From: Aquimarina longa SW024
GTDB lineage: Bacteria; Bacteroidota; Bacteroidia; Flavobacteriales; Flavobacteriaceae
Assembly (NCBI RefSeq): GCF_001401755.1
Contig: NZ_AVQK01000010.1
Span: forward strand, 248,001-312,000
Direction of reading: 5' to 3'
Length of the DNA: 64,000 nucleotides
The notes below the pieces were generated by a model. It was not told the DNA's origin. It saw only the letters and a list, made by a program, of their open reading frames with translations, and did not search any database. The number at the start of each line of letters is the position of its first letter. Within the stretch, counting starts at the first letter, position 1. A program made the translations under genes and the position numbers. This document shows positions 44,711-54,400 of this stretch, piece by piece.

Positions 44711-45345
44711 TTATACTATTTTTTTGAAATATTATTTAAATATTTCAAGACATTAATTTTTTAATTAATAAAACGTTTAATTCTTCATTTTTTAATTCTT
44801 CTATTGTTTTTTTATTTCTAGAAGAACAAAAACATTAAAAATAGCACAAATTTCATTTGTGAGCTTTGTAATTGCATAGTATTTTTTAGTTAATTGAAAA
44901 TCAGTATTTTAATATTTTTGATAGCACAAGTATTTCCGTGAATTACGACTCGTAATTCTTGAAAACAGATTACTTTTTAAGGTTTTGTATTATAATTAGA
45001 AGTAATTTTCCACAATCTATAAATGGTAAAACCGTTTTGATATAGGTTAGTTATCTTCAAAAAAAATAGGACTTTTTTATTTTTTTAAGACAGAAACAAT
45101 AGTGTACCAAATTAGTAACTAATTATTTTAAATACACAGATGAAGTCTTATAAGAAATGTTAAAATATATTTTTTGAGAGTAGTAAATATATCTCTTATG
45201 TAATTAGTAGATGAAAAATCCAAGTTTGAGTTATTTTGTATAAAACTCAAGTTTTAAAATTGTTAATTTTTAAAAATGATACTAATCATATATCAATAGG
45301 TTATCATAAAGAATTTTTAGAAGCATTTTAGTTAAGGTTTACAAA
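44711..45345. promoter_or_regulatory. Divergent upstream region of the biosynthetic locus
   Basis: About 635 very AT-rich bases separate the GNAT/AraC unit from the biosynthetic genes. The only structure noted is a dyad, ttgagtt (45226-45232) / aactcaa (45244-45250), about 95 bases before the first gene. I could not find a clean Bacteroidota promoter match (TTTG with TAnnTTTG). Confidence 0.4.
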
Positions 45346-45675
45346 ATGATATTCAAGCAGAAAATTTTAAATCATAAACATCAGATAATGATGAGAATTA
45401 ATAACACTAAATTTTCTTTTAAGATCGATTTTTTTTATGATTATGGAGTACTAAAAAAAGCTGACTTCAAGATCAAAAAAGTTTTTTTTATTCGATTAAA
45501 ATCCCTTAAAATTTTACACAATAAGACAGTTGTTAATGACAAAAATTTCTTTCTAAAAGAACTTAGATTAGATAATGAATACAAATGCTATAGATCTATG
45601 AATACTTCAATTACTAATGAAATAATGGAAATTATAAAGTTAGACTCATTTAAAGATTCAATTATATTTCAATAA
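45346..45675 (+). CDS. Small protein of unknown function heading the biosynthetic operon, 109 aa
   Basis: The lysine/phenylalanine-rich protein (FSFKIDFFYDYGVLKKADFKIKKVFF) has a C-terminal helix (NTSITNEIMEIIKLDSFK) and no signal peptide, membrane helix or recognised family. Later starts at 45388/45391 are possible. It is 41 bases upstream of the thioesterase gene. Candidates include a small accessory or regulatory protein, but nothing in the sequence settles this. Confidence 0.5.
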   Translation: MIFKQKILNHKHQIMMRINNTKFSFKIDFFYDYGVLKKADFKIKKVFFIRLKSLKILHNKTVVNDKNFFLKELRLDNEYKCYRSMNTSITNEIMEIIKLDSFKDSIIFQ

Positions 45676-45716
45676 GGTTAAAATGTTTTCAGTTTTTAAC
45701 AATTTAGATTAAAATA

Positions 45717-46457
45717 ATGATGATAACAAATCATAAAATAATAGCTTTTCCATTTGCAGGAGGTAATAGATATAGTTTTAGTAGTATTGAAAAACATGTG
45801 CCAAAAAATATAGATTGGATTACCTTAGAACTCCCAGGTAGAGGGAACCGTTTTAAAGAGAATCTATTGGTAAAAATTGATGATATGGTCGATGACCTTT
45901 TGGATAAAATAATACCTCATATTCAAAAAAGTGATTATATAATCTATGGTCATAGCATGGGAACATTGTTAGGTTATGAACTAACAAAAAGAATCATTCA
46001 GGAGAAATTAAAACTACCGAAACATTTATTTTTTACAGGACGAGGAGCCCCAGGGTTTGATAGGTTTAAAAATAAAAAGTCAACCTTACCTAAGGAGCTA
46101 TTTTGGAAAGAAGTAATTGAAATGGGAGGTTTTCCTAATGATATTTTAGACCATGAAGACCTTTTGGATTTATATTTTCCGATAATGAAATCTGATTTTA
46201 AAGCAGTTGAAGATTATGAGTTTTGCCAAATGAAAAAACCTTTTTTGATTCCGATACATATCTGCATGGGAAATGAAGAAATAGGAGAAGAAGAAGATAA
46301 AACACCCTTAAGCAGTATGAAAGCTTGGAGCAACGAAACATCTTATTCTTGTTCATTTGAATTACTGAAAGGAGATCATTTCTTTATACTTAAACATCCT
46401 AAAACTATTGCTCAAAAAATTTGCTTTGCATTTGAAGGTAAATTAAATACAAAATGA
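45717..46457 (+). CDS. Type II thioesterase (NRPS/PKS editing, GrsT-like)
   Basis: The 246-aa protein begins with the family motif FPFAGGNRYSF, then ELPGRGNRF, nucleophile elbow GHSMG with Ser80 and catalytic His221 in GDHFF. Length and motifs are those of stand-alone TEII enzymes. They clear misloaded or decarboxylated acyl groups from carrier domains. It starts the enzyme set and lies 4 bases before the hydroxylase gene. Confidence 0.9.
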   Translation: MMITNHKIIAFPFAGGNRYSFSSIEKHVPKNIDWITLELPGRGNRFKENLLVKIDDMVDDLLDKIIPHIQKSDYIIYGHSMGTLLGYELTKRIIQEKLKLPKHLFFTGRGAPGFDRFKNKKSTLPKELFWKEVIEMGGFPNDILDHEDLLDLYFPIMKSDFKAVEDYEFCQMKKPFLIPIHICMGNEEIGEEEDKTPLSSMKAWSNETSYSCSFELLKGDHFFILKHPKTIAQKICFAFEGKLNTK

Positions 46458-46461
46458 TATT

Positions 46462-48054
46462 ATGAAAACAGACCAAGTTTATTTAAAACCAAACTTAGTA
46501 ATAGAGCCATTGTTCGATAATTGGTATGCATGGAGCCATTTGATATCTCCATCAACAGCAGCGATGAATGTTATTGGTAGGCATTTAAAAATAATGAGTT
46601 CCTATATTCAGGCTCCTACAGCCCATGCTGCGGCAGTAAAAAACCCAAAAATGTTGGGAGGACCTTTTATTGATTATGAAGGAAAACGAGTAGGTGAAAT
46701 AGAAAAGTTACGTAATGACACTTTAGAGAATCAAAAAGAGCTTATTGTTTTTAGTGAAGCAGTTAAAGAGCTAGATTTAATGCTAAAGACAAAAGCAAAA
46801 GGATATTCTTTAGAACCTTTGTATAAAGAAGTTCCAGAGGTATTAAAAGGTTATGTAGAATTGATTTATGACCTCAATAACCAGCCTTCTTTTCGATTTT
46901 TTGAATCATTATTATACAACAGCGAATTTTATAAAGAAACATCACAAAGTATTTCACTTTGGTTAACCAATAATGATGAACGCCCTTTTGTATTGAGTAC
47001 ACCGCGTTTAGAAGATAAGGATAAAATACACTTGAACATACCTTTTAATCATAAAGGTTTAGATGTCCTTAGTAAGATGAGACGTACTCCAAATTCTTTA
47101 AAAGTAATAAAAGAAACTTTAGGAATTACTTCTGATATGGAGTCTGTTTTTGATTCCTTTTTTACCACTGAAGCACCAAAACCTTATGAAAAATATACAG
47201 GAGATAAGGTTCGAATGCGTTATTTTGGACACGCATGCATTTTAATAGAGACAAAGGATGTCAGTATTCTTTTAGACCCTATAATTAGTTATTATGGTTA
47301 CCATCAGGAAGTGGATCGATTTTCAGATATGCATTTGCCAGAAGTTATTGACTATGTGCTAATCACCCATAATCATCAAGATCATATTTTGTTTGAAACT
47401 CTAATTCCATTGAGGCATAAGATAAGAAATATCGTTGTCCCTAGATCGTCTAATGGTAGTTTACAAGATCCAAGTTTAAAACTGATGTTTAAATCAATAG
47501 GTTTTGATAATGTTATTGAAATTGATGAAATGGATACTATTAATTTTAAAGATTGTGCTATTACCGGTATTCCATTTATAGGAGAACATTCAGATCTAAA
47601 TATACAAGCTAAAATTTGTCATCATGTATCTGTAGGAGGTTTTAAGATACTTTTTGTCGCAGACTCCTGTAATGTTGAATCTAAAATTTATGAACATGTA
47701 CAAACCTTAATAGGAGATGTAGATGTTATCTTTTTAGGAATGGAATGTGACGGAGCTCCACTTTCATGGCTTTATGGACCTTTATTATCAGAACCATTGG
47801 CAAGAGATAAAGATTCTTCACGTAGATTGGCAGGTTCTAATTTCGAAAGAGGAAAAGGTTTAGTAGAAGCATTTAACCCTAAAGAGGTATATGTATATGC
47901 AATGGGACAAGAGCCTTGGTTAGAGTTTATTAGTAGCATTAAGTATACAGATGAATCTAATCCTATTGTGCAATCCGATTTATTAATCAAGTATTGTAAC
48001 AATAATAATATGATTGCAGAACGCTTATTTGGAGAGAAAGAGATTATGTATTAA
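46462..48054 (+). CDS. CmlA-like di-iron beta-hydroxylase (MBL fold)
   Basis: The 530-aa protein has an N-terminal domain (about 1-245) for docking the synthetase and a C-terminal metallo-beta-lactamase-fold domain. Metal ligands are in LITHNHQDH (His303, His305, Asp307, His308), Glu375 in GEHSDL and Asp401 in VADSCN. Relative to CmlA of chloramphenicol synthesis (532 aa; ligands recalled as His305, His307, Asp309, His310, Glu377, Asp403) each is offset by exactly two. CmlA and FrsH hydroxylate the beta-carbon of carrier-bound amino acids, which is the predicted role here. Confidence 0.85.
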   Translation: MKTDQVYLKPNLVIEPLFDNWYAWSHLISPSTAAMNVIGRHLKIMSSYIQAPTAHAAAVKNPKMLGGPFIDYEGKRVGEIEKLRNDTLENQKELIVFSEAVKELDLMLKTKAKGYSLEPLYKEVPEVLKGYVELIYDLNNQPSFRFFESLLYNSEFYKETSQSISLWLTNNDERPFVLSTPRLEDKDKIHLNIPFNHKGLDVLSKMRRTPNSLKVIKETLGITSDMESVFDSFFTTEAPKPYEKYTGDKVRMRYFGHACILIETKDVSILLDPIISYYGYHQEVDRFSDMHLPEVIDYVLITHNHQDHILFETLIPLRHKIRNIVVPRSSNGSLQDPSLKLMFKSIGFDNVIEIDEMDTINFKDCAITGIPFIGEHSDLNIQAKICHHVSVGGFKILFVADSCNVESKIYEHVQTLIGDVDVIFLGMECDGAPLSWLYGPLLSEPLARDKDSSRRLAGSNFERGKGLVEAFNPKEVYVYAMGQEPWLEFISSIKYTDESNPIVQSDLLIKYCNNNNMIAERLFGEKEIMY

Positions 48055-48224
48055 ATCATTTCGGTTTTATTGGTGCTAAAAAAAGTAAGCGTGATAAAAA
48101 CAATACTCATCATCATAAAAAGAGAACTATGATGGTTACTTAGATTAAAATATAATGAAATTATTTTGTGGGTATTTATTAGAGGAATTTAAAATTAATA
48201 TTTATAACTAAACTATTTAGGACA

Positions 48225-49889
48225 TTGAGAAAAGTAACATTACTTAATTTATTAAGAGTAAAAATAAAAGTTGCATTACCAATACTGGGTTTTATTGCTG
48301 TAATTAATGGTCTGTGGAGCGGTAGTTTGTTAATGCTAGTAAGTCATAAAATAGCAGGTACTCCTTTACCTCTTTTTGATGATTATGATTGGTTAGTTTA
48401 CTTGTTTTTTGTTGTTGGGTCTTTTTTTTTAACGTACTATTTTAATGGGTACATGATAAAAGCAACATTAAACTTTGGTAAAGAAATGACGCTTCAAATC
48501 ATAAATAAACTTCGATTATCGAACTATGAATCTTATTTACATATGGGAGAGGCAAGAGTTAGAACTGCATTGGAAGATGTACGTACTTTAGAATCACTGC
48601 CAGGGAATTTCATAGTTTTTTTTAATTCTATAATAATGATATTAGCAGGAATAGGATATATGTTTTGGTTATATCCTAAAGGAGCTATAATGATGATCTT
48701 TCTTATTCTCATATTAGTTTTTATTTACATACATCGGAATGGAATTATTGAAAAGGATATGGATGCTAAAAGAGATCTTGATGATGTGTTTATGAGGAAT
48801 TATAATGATTTTTTACATGGTTTCAATAAAGTTAAAATGAGTACTAAAAGGAGTGATTCTATCTTTTTAGATCATATTACTAAAAATCGTGATAAAGCAA
48901 TAAAACTTAGTATAAAATCAGGATTATCAGCTTTTGGTAATGAATTATTAGGAGATTATTTCTTTTATCTTTTGATAGGTACTGTACTTTTTATATTACC
49001 TACTTTTTTTAGCATTGATGCAACTGTTATTTCTGGTTTTATGATTACACTATTATTTTTAATGGGACCAATCGCTATTTTAATAAACCTTATGGAAAGC
49101 ATTATTAGTTATAAAGTAGCTTTTAAAAGAATTAATGAGTTCAATGATACTCTTACAGATAATTTTAACGACTCAGATTCAATTCTATTATCAACATCAA
49201 AAGAGTTACCTGTTTTTGAAACTCTTTATACTAATAATATAGACTATCAGCATATTGATGAAAAAGGAAATATTACGTTTCAACTAAAGCCGATTAACCT
49301 AAAAATTAATAAAGGAGAAGTAGTTTTTATTTCTGGAAGTAATGGTAGTGGAAAAAGCACTTTTATCAATTTATTATCAGGGTTATACATACCTAAATCT
49401 GGGGAGATATTTGTTAATGATGTGCTCATTACAAATAACAATAGATCCAACTATAGAGATATGATATCCTGTATTTTTGCTGATAATTATCTTTTTACTG
49501 AGAATTACGATAATTTCGATTTACTCCCTTCTAATACACACCTAACGAAGCTTTTAAAAGAAATGAAACTTGACGAAATTATTCGACAAGATATAGCTAA
49601 CAATAGAATATTCCAAAATCTATCTAGCGGACAACAGAAGCGACTAGCATTGATATATTCGGTGTTGGAAGATAAAGACATTTTTATTTTTGATGAGTGG
49701 GCTGCAGAACAAGATCCAGAATTTCGAAAATATTTTTATGAGAACATAATTCCTGATTTAAAAAGTAAAGGAAAAACTGTAATAGCAATAACCCATGATG
49801 ATGCATATTATAAATACTGTGATCGATTAATAAAATTTGATTATGGAAAAATGATAGAAAAAGATACGGTAACATTTTCGAGTTATTAG
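48225..49889 (+). CDS. Cyclic-peptide exporter ABC transporter (SyrD/YojI type)
   Basis: The 554-aa half-transporter has six membrane helices in residues 1-310 fused to an ATPase: Walker A SGSNGSGKST (371-379), signature LSSGQQKRLAL, Walker B IFIFDEW, with the SyrD-type DEWAAEQDPEFRKYF stretch. This subclass exports lipopeptides and microcin-like peptides. The start is TTG at 48225 because no ATG lies in a sensible place; the next in-frame ATG would cut into the first helix. A 170-base gap precedes it. Confidence 0.88.
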   Translation: MRKVTLLNLLRVKIKVALPILGFIAVINGLWSGSLLMLVSHKIAGTPLPLFDDYDWLVYLFFVVGSFFLTYYFNGYMIKATLNFGKEMTLQIINKLRLSNYESYLHMGEARVRTALEDVRTLESLPGNFIVFFNSIIMILAGIGYMFWLYPKGAIMMIFLILILVFIYIHRNGIIEKDMDAKRDLDDVFMRNYNDFLHGFNKVKMSTKRSDSIFLDHITKNRDKAIKLSIKSGLSAFGNELLGDYFFYLLIGTVLFILPTFFSIDATVISGFMITLLFLMGPIAILINLMESIISYKVAFKRINEFNDTLTDNFNDSDSILLSTSKELPVFETLYTNNIDYQHIDEKGNITFQLKPINLKINKGEVVFISGSNGSGKSTFINLLSGLYIPKSGEIFVNDVLITNNNRSNYRDMISCIFADNYLFTENYDNFDLLPSNTHLTKLLKEMKLDEIIRQDIANNRIFQNLSSGQQKRLALIYSVLEDKDIFIFDEWAAEQDPEFRKYFYENIIPDLKSKGKTVIAITHDDAYYKYCDRLIKFDYGKMIEKDTVTFSSY

Positions 49890-50080
49890 ATCTACTAACG
49901 TTATAGTAACCTTATCTATTTAAAAGTAGTTTAACTATTAGATTTCAATTTTGCTGATTACCTAATGAATAATTTTTTATTAGCCTGAATAGCTATGCAA
50001 CTGTAGACTTATAGTTTGACTTGAGAATTTTACTGATCAAGACCTGTTTTTTTAAATAATTTAAATATTTGTAATTTATT

Positions 50081-51493
50081 ATGAAGTCACTTAAAAAGTA
50101 TCATTTATCTGAAAGAGTGAAAATTGTTTCTCCTTCATTACCAGGAGAAAAGTCAAAGGCACTATTAAAATTACAAGGTGAAATAGAAGGAAATGTTGTT
50201 TCATACCCTAAAAATATGCCAATAGCTATAAAGAGGGCAAAAGGAAGCATTATAGAAGATGTAGACGGAAATCATTTTATTGACTTTTTTGGAGGTTGTG
50301 GAGTTTTAAATGTGGGTCATGGTAATGAGTATGTATTGGATTATGTAAAAGAACAACAATCAGAATTGATTCATGCATTAGATTTTCCGACAGAAAATAA
50401 GCTTGCCTTAATTCAAAAAATATTAAAACATTTACCCAAAGAGATTCAAGGAAATTATAAGGTTAGTTTTGGAGGTCCTACCGGTTCAGATGCAGTAGAA
50501 GCCGCAATAAAATTAGCAAAAATAAAGACAGGTCGGGATGGTATAATTGCTTTTTCAGGAGGATATCATGGGATGACTTCTGGTGCACTAGCAGTTACAT
50601 CCGATACTTTTTTTCGTAAAAAAATAACTTCCCTTATTCCTAACGTGCATTTTGTCCCTTATAGTTATTGCTATCGTTGTCCTTTTAATAAAGAAGAAAA
50701 CAGTTGTGATTATGATTGTGCCAAGCATTTTGAATGGATACTAGAAACAGGACATTCTGGTATAACAATACCCGCCGCAATTATATTAGAACCCTTACAA
50801 GGAGAAGGAGGTAATATTTTGCCTAAAGAAGGATTCTTGGAGCGCATAGTAGAAATAGCTCATAAGTATGGGATTATCGTAATTTTTGATGAAATCCAAA
50901 GTGGTTTTTATAGAACTGGAAGTTTTTTAGAGTTTATGAATACCAGAGCAGTGCCTGATATCATAACGTTTTCTAAAGGTTTTGGAGGGATAGGTTTTCC
51001 AATTTCTGGATTAATATATAAAAAAAATATAGAAGCTTGGAAGTCGGCAGATCACATAGGTACTTTTAGAGGAAATCAAGTTAGTATAGCAGCAGCAAGA
51101 GGAGCTTTTGATTTTATAGAAGAATATAATATAGAAGAATATACTAAGACTATAGGATCTTATTTAGTAGAGAAGTTAAGGGTATTAGAATCAGAAAATC
51201 CTTTTATAGGAGAAGTAAGAGGAAAAGGAATGATGATAGGAGTTGAATTTGTAAAGGATAAAACGACAAAAGAACCTTTCCCAGAATATCTTAAAAAATT
51301 TAGAGCGGAGTGCTTTCAGAGAAGACTATTATTTGAAGTAGGTGGCCATTATAATAATGTAATGCGATTGGTTCCACCTTTAATTACAACTAAAAATATT
51401 ATTGATGTAGCAATTGAAATTATGAAAGATGCGATAGTAGTTTGTATGGAAGAATATATGGAGCCAATTCTAGCAAAAAATAAAACCGAATAA
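50081..51493 (+). CDS. PLP class III aminotransferase, 2,4-diaminobutyrate type
   Basis: The 470-aa protein has fold-type I motifs: FGGPTGSDAVEAAIKLAK, FSGGYHGMTSGALAVT, IILEPLQGEGGNI, VIFDEIQSGFYRTG and PLP lysine Lys299 in TFSKGFGG. A cysteine-rich insert (YCYRCPFNKEENSCDYDC) is seen in diaminobutyrate--2-oxoglutarate aminotransferase relatives. It would make L-2,4-diaminobutyrate from aspartate semialdehyde, or act on another omega-amine. It sits 2 bases before the megasynthase, whose first A domain has an ornithine/diaminobutyrate-like code. Confidence 0.82.
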   Translation: MKSLKKYHLSERVKIVSPSLPGEKSKALLKLQGEIEGNVVSYPKNMPIAIKRAKGSIIEDVDGNHFIDFFGGCGVLNVGHGNEYVLDYVKEQQSELIHALDFPTENKLALIQKILKHLPKEIQGNYKVSFGGPTGSDAVEAAIKLAKIKTGRDGIIAFSGGYHGMTSGALAVTSDTFFRKKITSLIPNVHFVPYSYCYRCPFNKEENSCDYDCAKHFEWILETGHSGITIPAAIILEPLQGEGGNILPKEGFLERIVEIAHKYGIIVIFDEIQSGFYRTGSFLEFMNTRAVPDIITFSKGFGGIGFPISGLIYKKNIEAWKSADHIGTFRGNQVSIAAARGAFDFIEEYNIEEYTKTIGSYLVEKLRVLESENPFIGEVRGKGMMIGVEFVKDKTTKEPFPEYLKKFRAECFQRRLLFEVGGHYNNVMRLVPPLITTKNIIDVAIEIMKDAIVVCMEEYMEPILAKNKTE

Positions 51494-51495
51494 AA

Positions 51496-54400
51496 ATGTC
51501 ATTAATAAAATCAGCGATCCCAGAGGACATAAATTCAGGAAAAACCTTAGTTACAATATTAAATGATCATATCAGTCAAGCCCCCGATAAGGTTATTTAT
51601 AGATTTTTAGCAAAAGGAGAAGAAGAAAGTGATTCCAGAACCTATCAAGATTTATATGATAATGCAAAACGTATTGCATTACATATATTAGAATATGTAA
51701 AACCCGGAGATCGTGTTTTACTCTTATATCCATCAGGATTAGATTTTACAGATGCTTTTTTTGGTTGTTTATTGGCGGGTGTAATAGCCGTTCCAGCTTT
51801 TCCACCACAAGGAAAAAGAAGAATAGGTCGGCTAGAGAATATCATAGCAGATTGTGAGGCTAACCTTATATTAACTACCGACGTTATTTATGTAAAAAGC
51901 TATAAGTGGTTTGATAATGAAGATTTCGAGAATATAAAATGGGTTCAAACCGATATCTTGCCCGATGGCATAGATAAAGACTTACCAGTTGTTTTTCCTA
52001 GTGACACGGCATTTCTTCAATATACTTCTGGATCAACAGGAGACCCAAAAGGAGTGATGGTTACACATACTAATATCATACATAATTCAAAGCTAATTTG
52101 TAATTGTTATCGTCATAATCCTGAAACTATAATTGTTAGCTGGTTACCGATTTACCATGATATGGGATTGATAGGAAATATTCTTCAGGCCGTATATGTA
52201 GGATGCGAAACAATAATTATGCCCCCTACTGCTTTTATTCAAAAACCTATTCGATGGTTAAGAACTATTTCAAATTATAAGGGAACTACTAGCGGAGCCC
52301 CTAATTTTGCTTATGACCTATGTGTTCAGCAAATTAAAGAAGAAGATCTAAATAATTTAGAATTAAGTAGTTGGAGTGTTGTGTTTAACGGATCAGAACC
52401 GATTAGACCTGAAACAATGGATAGTTTTGAAGCAACTTTTAAGCCTTTTGGATTGAAAACAACTTATTTGTCACCTTGTTATGGAATGGCAGAGACAACT
52501 TTGATTATAAGTACTAAGGACTTTAATGCTATACCTGTAACATTGTTCCTGAATAAAGAAAATTTTCATTCAGGAAAAGTTGTGATTTCTAAAAACGACT
52601 GTAACGAATCAGACATGATAAGATGTATGAGCAGTGGACAGGTATTAGAAGACATGAATGCTATAATTGTAAATCCAAATACTAAAAAAGTATGTGATAA
52701 GGATGAGATTGGAGAGATCTGGGTTAGTGGGAAAAGTATCACTAAAGGATATTGGCAAAGAGAGAAATTAACTAAAGAAGTTTTTAAAGCGCAGATTGTT
52801 GACTCAAACCAACAAGAAGATACCTATTTACGTACAGGAGATATGGGGTTTATAAACAATAAAGAACTCTATATAACAGGTCGTTTAAAAGAACTTATGA
52901 TTATTAATGGAGTCAATCATTTTCCGCAAGATATAGAACGTGTTGTACAAAAATCACATACTGATTTACAAAACAATGCAGGAGTGGCTTTTAGTGCTGA
53001 AATAAAAGGGAAAGAACAATTGGTTATTGTTCAAGAAATCAAACGAACCTCCATGAGAAGGTATGACTTTGATAGGATTATTAAAAGTATCTGTGATAGT
53101 GTATTTGAACAACATGAACTATCCATATATGCCATTATATTGGTTAAACCAGGAAGAGTAGGGAAAACATCTAGTGGAAAAATTAAACGATTAGCCACTA
53201 AATTGCTATATGAATCCAATGCTATTGATGGAATATTAGAGCAATGGGTTGAAGGTAAAAATATAAATTCCCCAAGTGAAAACTTACAAGAAGATAAATT
53301 ATTAAAAGTAGCTGAATTGGCTAATAATGATTTAGAAAAGTGGTTGCAAGAAGCGATTGCAGCAGAGCTAAATGTAAGTATATCAAAGATTAATGTCAGT
53401 ACTTCTTTTTCAGAATTAGGTATGAGCTCCCTACAAAGTATAAGATTAACTGGGAAATTGTCGGATTATTTAGATACAGAAATAACACCAACAATTATCT
53501 ATAGCTATTCAAATATAAAGGATCTAGCAACCTATTTATTATCTAATGAAGGGAGTGACTTAATTTCAGGTTTTGAAGATAAAAAAATATTGCATTCAGA
53601 GCCGATAGCAGTTATTGGGATGTCTTGTCGTTTTCCGGGAGCACAAGATTTAGAAACATTTTGGGAAAATTTAAAGTCAGGAGTAGACGCTATCACAGAG
53701 GTTCCAATGAACCGATGGAAAATAGATGATTTCTTCAGTAGTAATGAAGAAATTGACGGGAATAAAATGAATACACGTTGGGGAGGATTTATAGATACTA
53801 TAGATGAATTTGATGCATCTTTTTTTGGCATATCGCCCAGAGAAGCTAAATTAATGGATCCTCAACAACGTATTTTATTAGAATTAACCCATGAGTTATT
53901 AGAAAGATCAGGATACCCGACAAAGGAATTAAAAGGATCAAAAACTGGGATCTATATTGGAGTTCTTCAAAGTGATTATGCAGCACTACTTAAAAATTAC
54001 CCTAAGGATATGTATTCAGGAACGGGGGCAGCATTAAGTATTGTTTCCAATCGATTATCATACTATTATGACTTTAAAGGGCCTAGTATATCCATTGATA
54101 CAGCTTGTTCCTCTTCATTAGTCAGTGTACATATGGCCATAAAAGGTATTCGCAGTGGGGAATGTACTATGGCTATTGCAGGAGGTGTAAATCTAATAGT
54201 AACACCAGAATCTACAATAGCATTGTCCCAATCTAAAATGATGGCAGTAGATGGGAGGTGTAAAACTTTTGATAATTCTGCTAATGGATACGTAAGAAGT
54301 GAAGGTGCCGGACTAATATTGCTAAAGCCACTATCAAAAGCAATAAAAGACAAGGATGATATCATAGGTGTAATTAAGGGATCTGCTATTAATCAAGATG

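Noticed and set aside
48055..48224. Possible small gene between the hydroxylase and exporter genes
   Set aside because: Only very short frames with no ribosome site or conserved feature are present.
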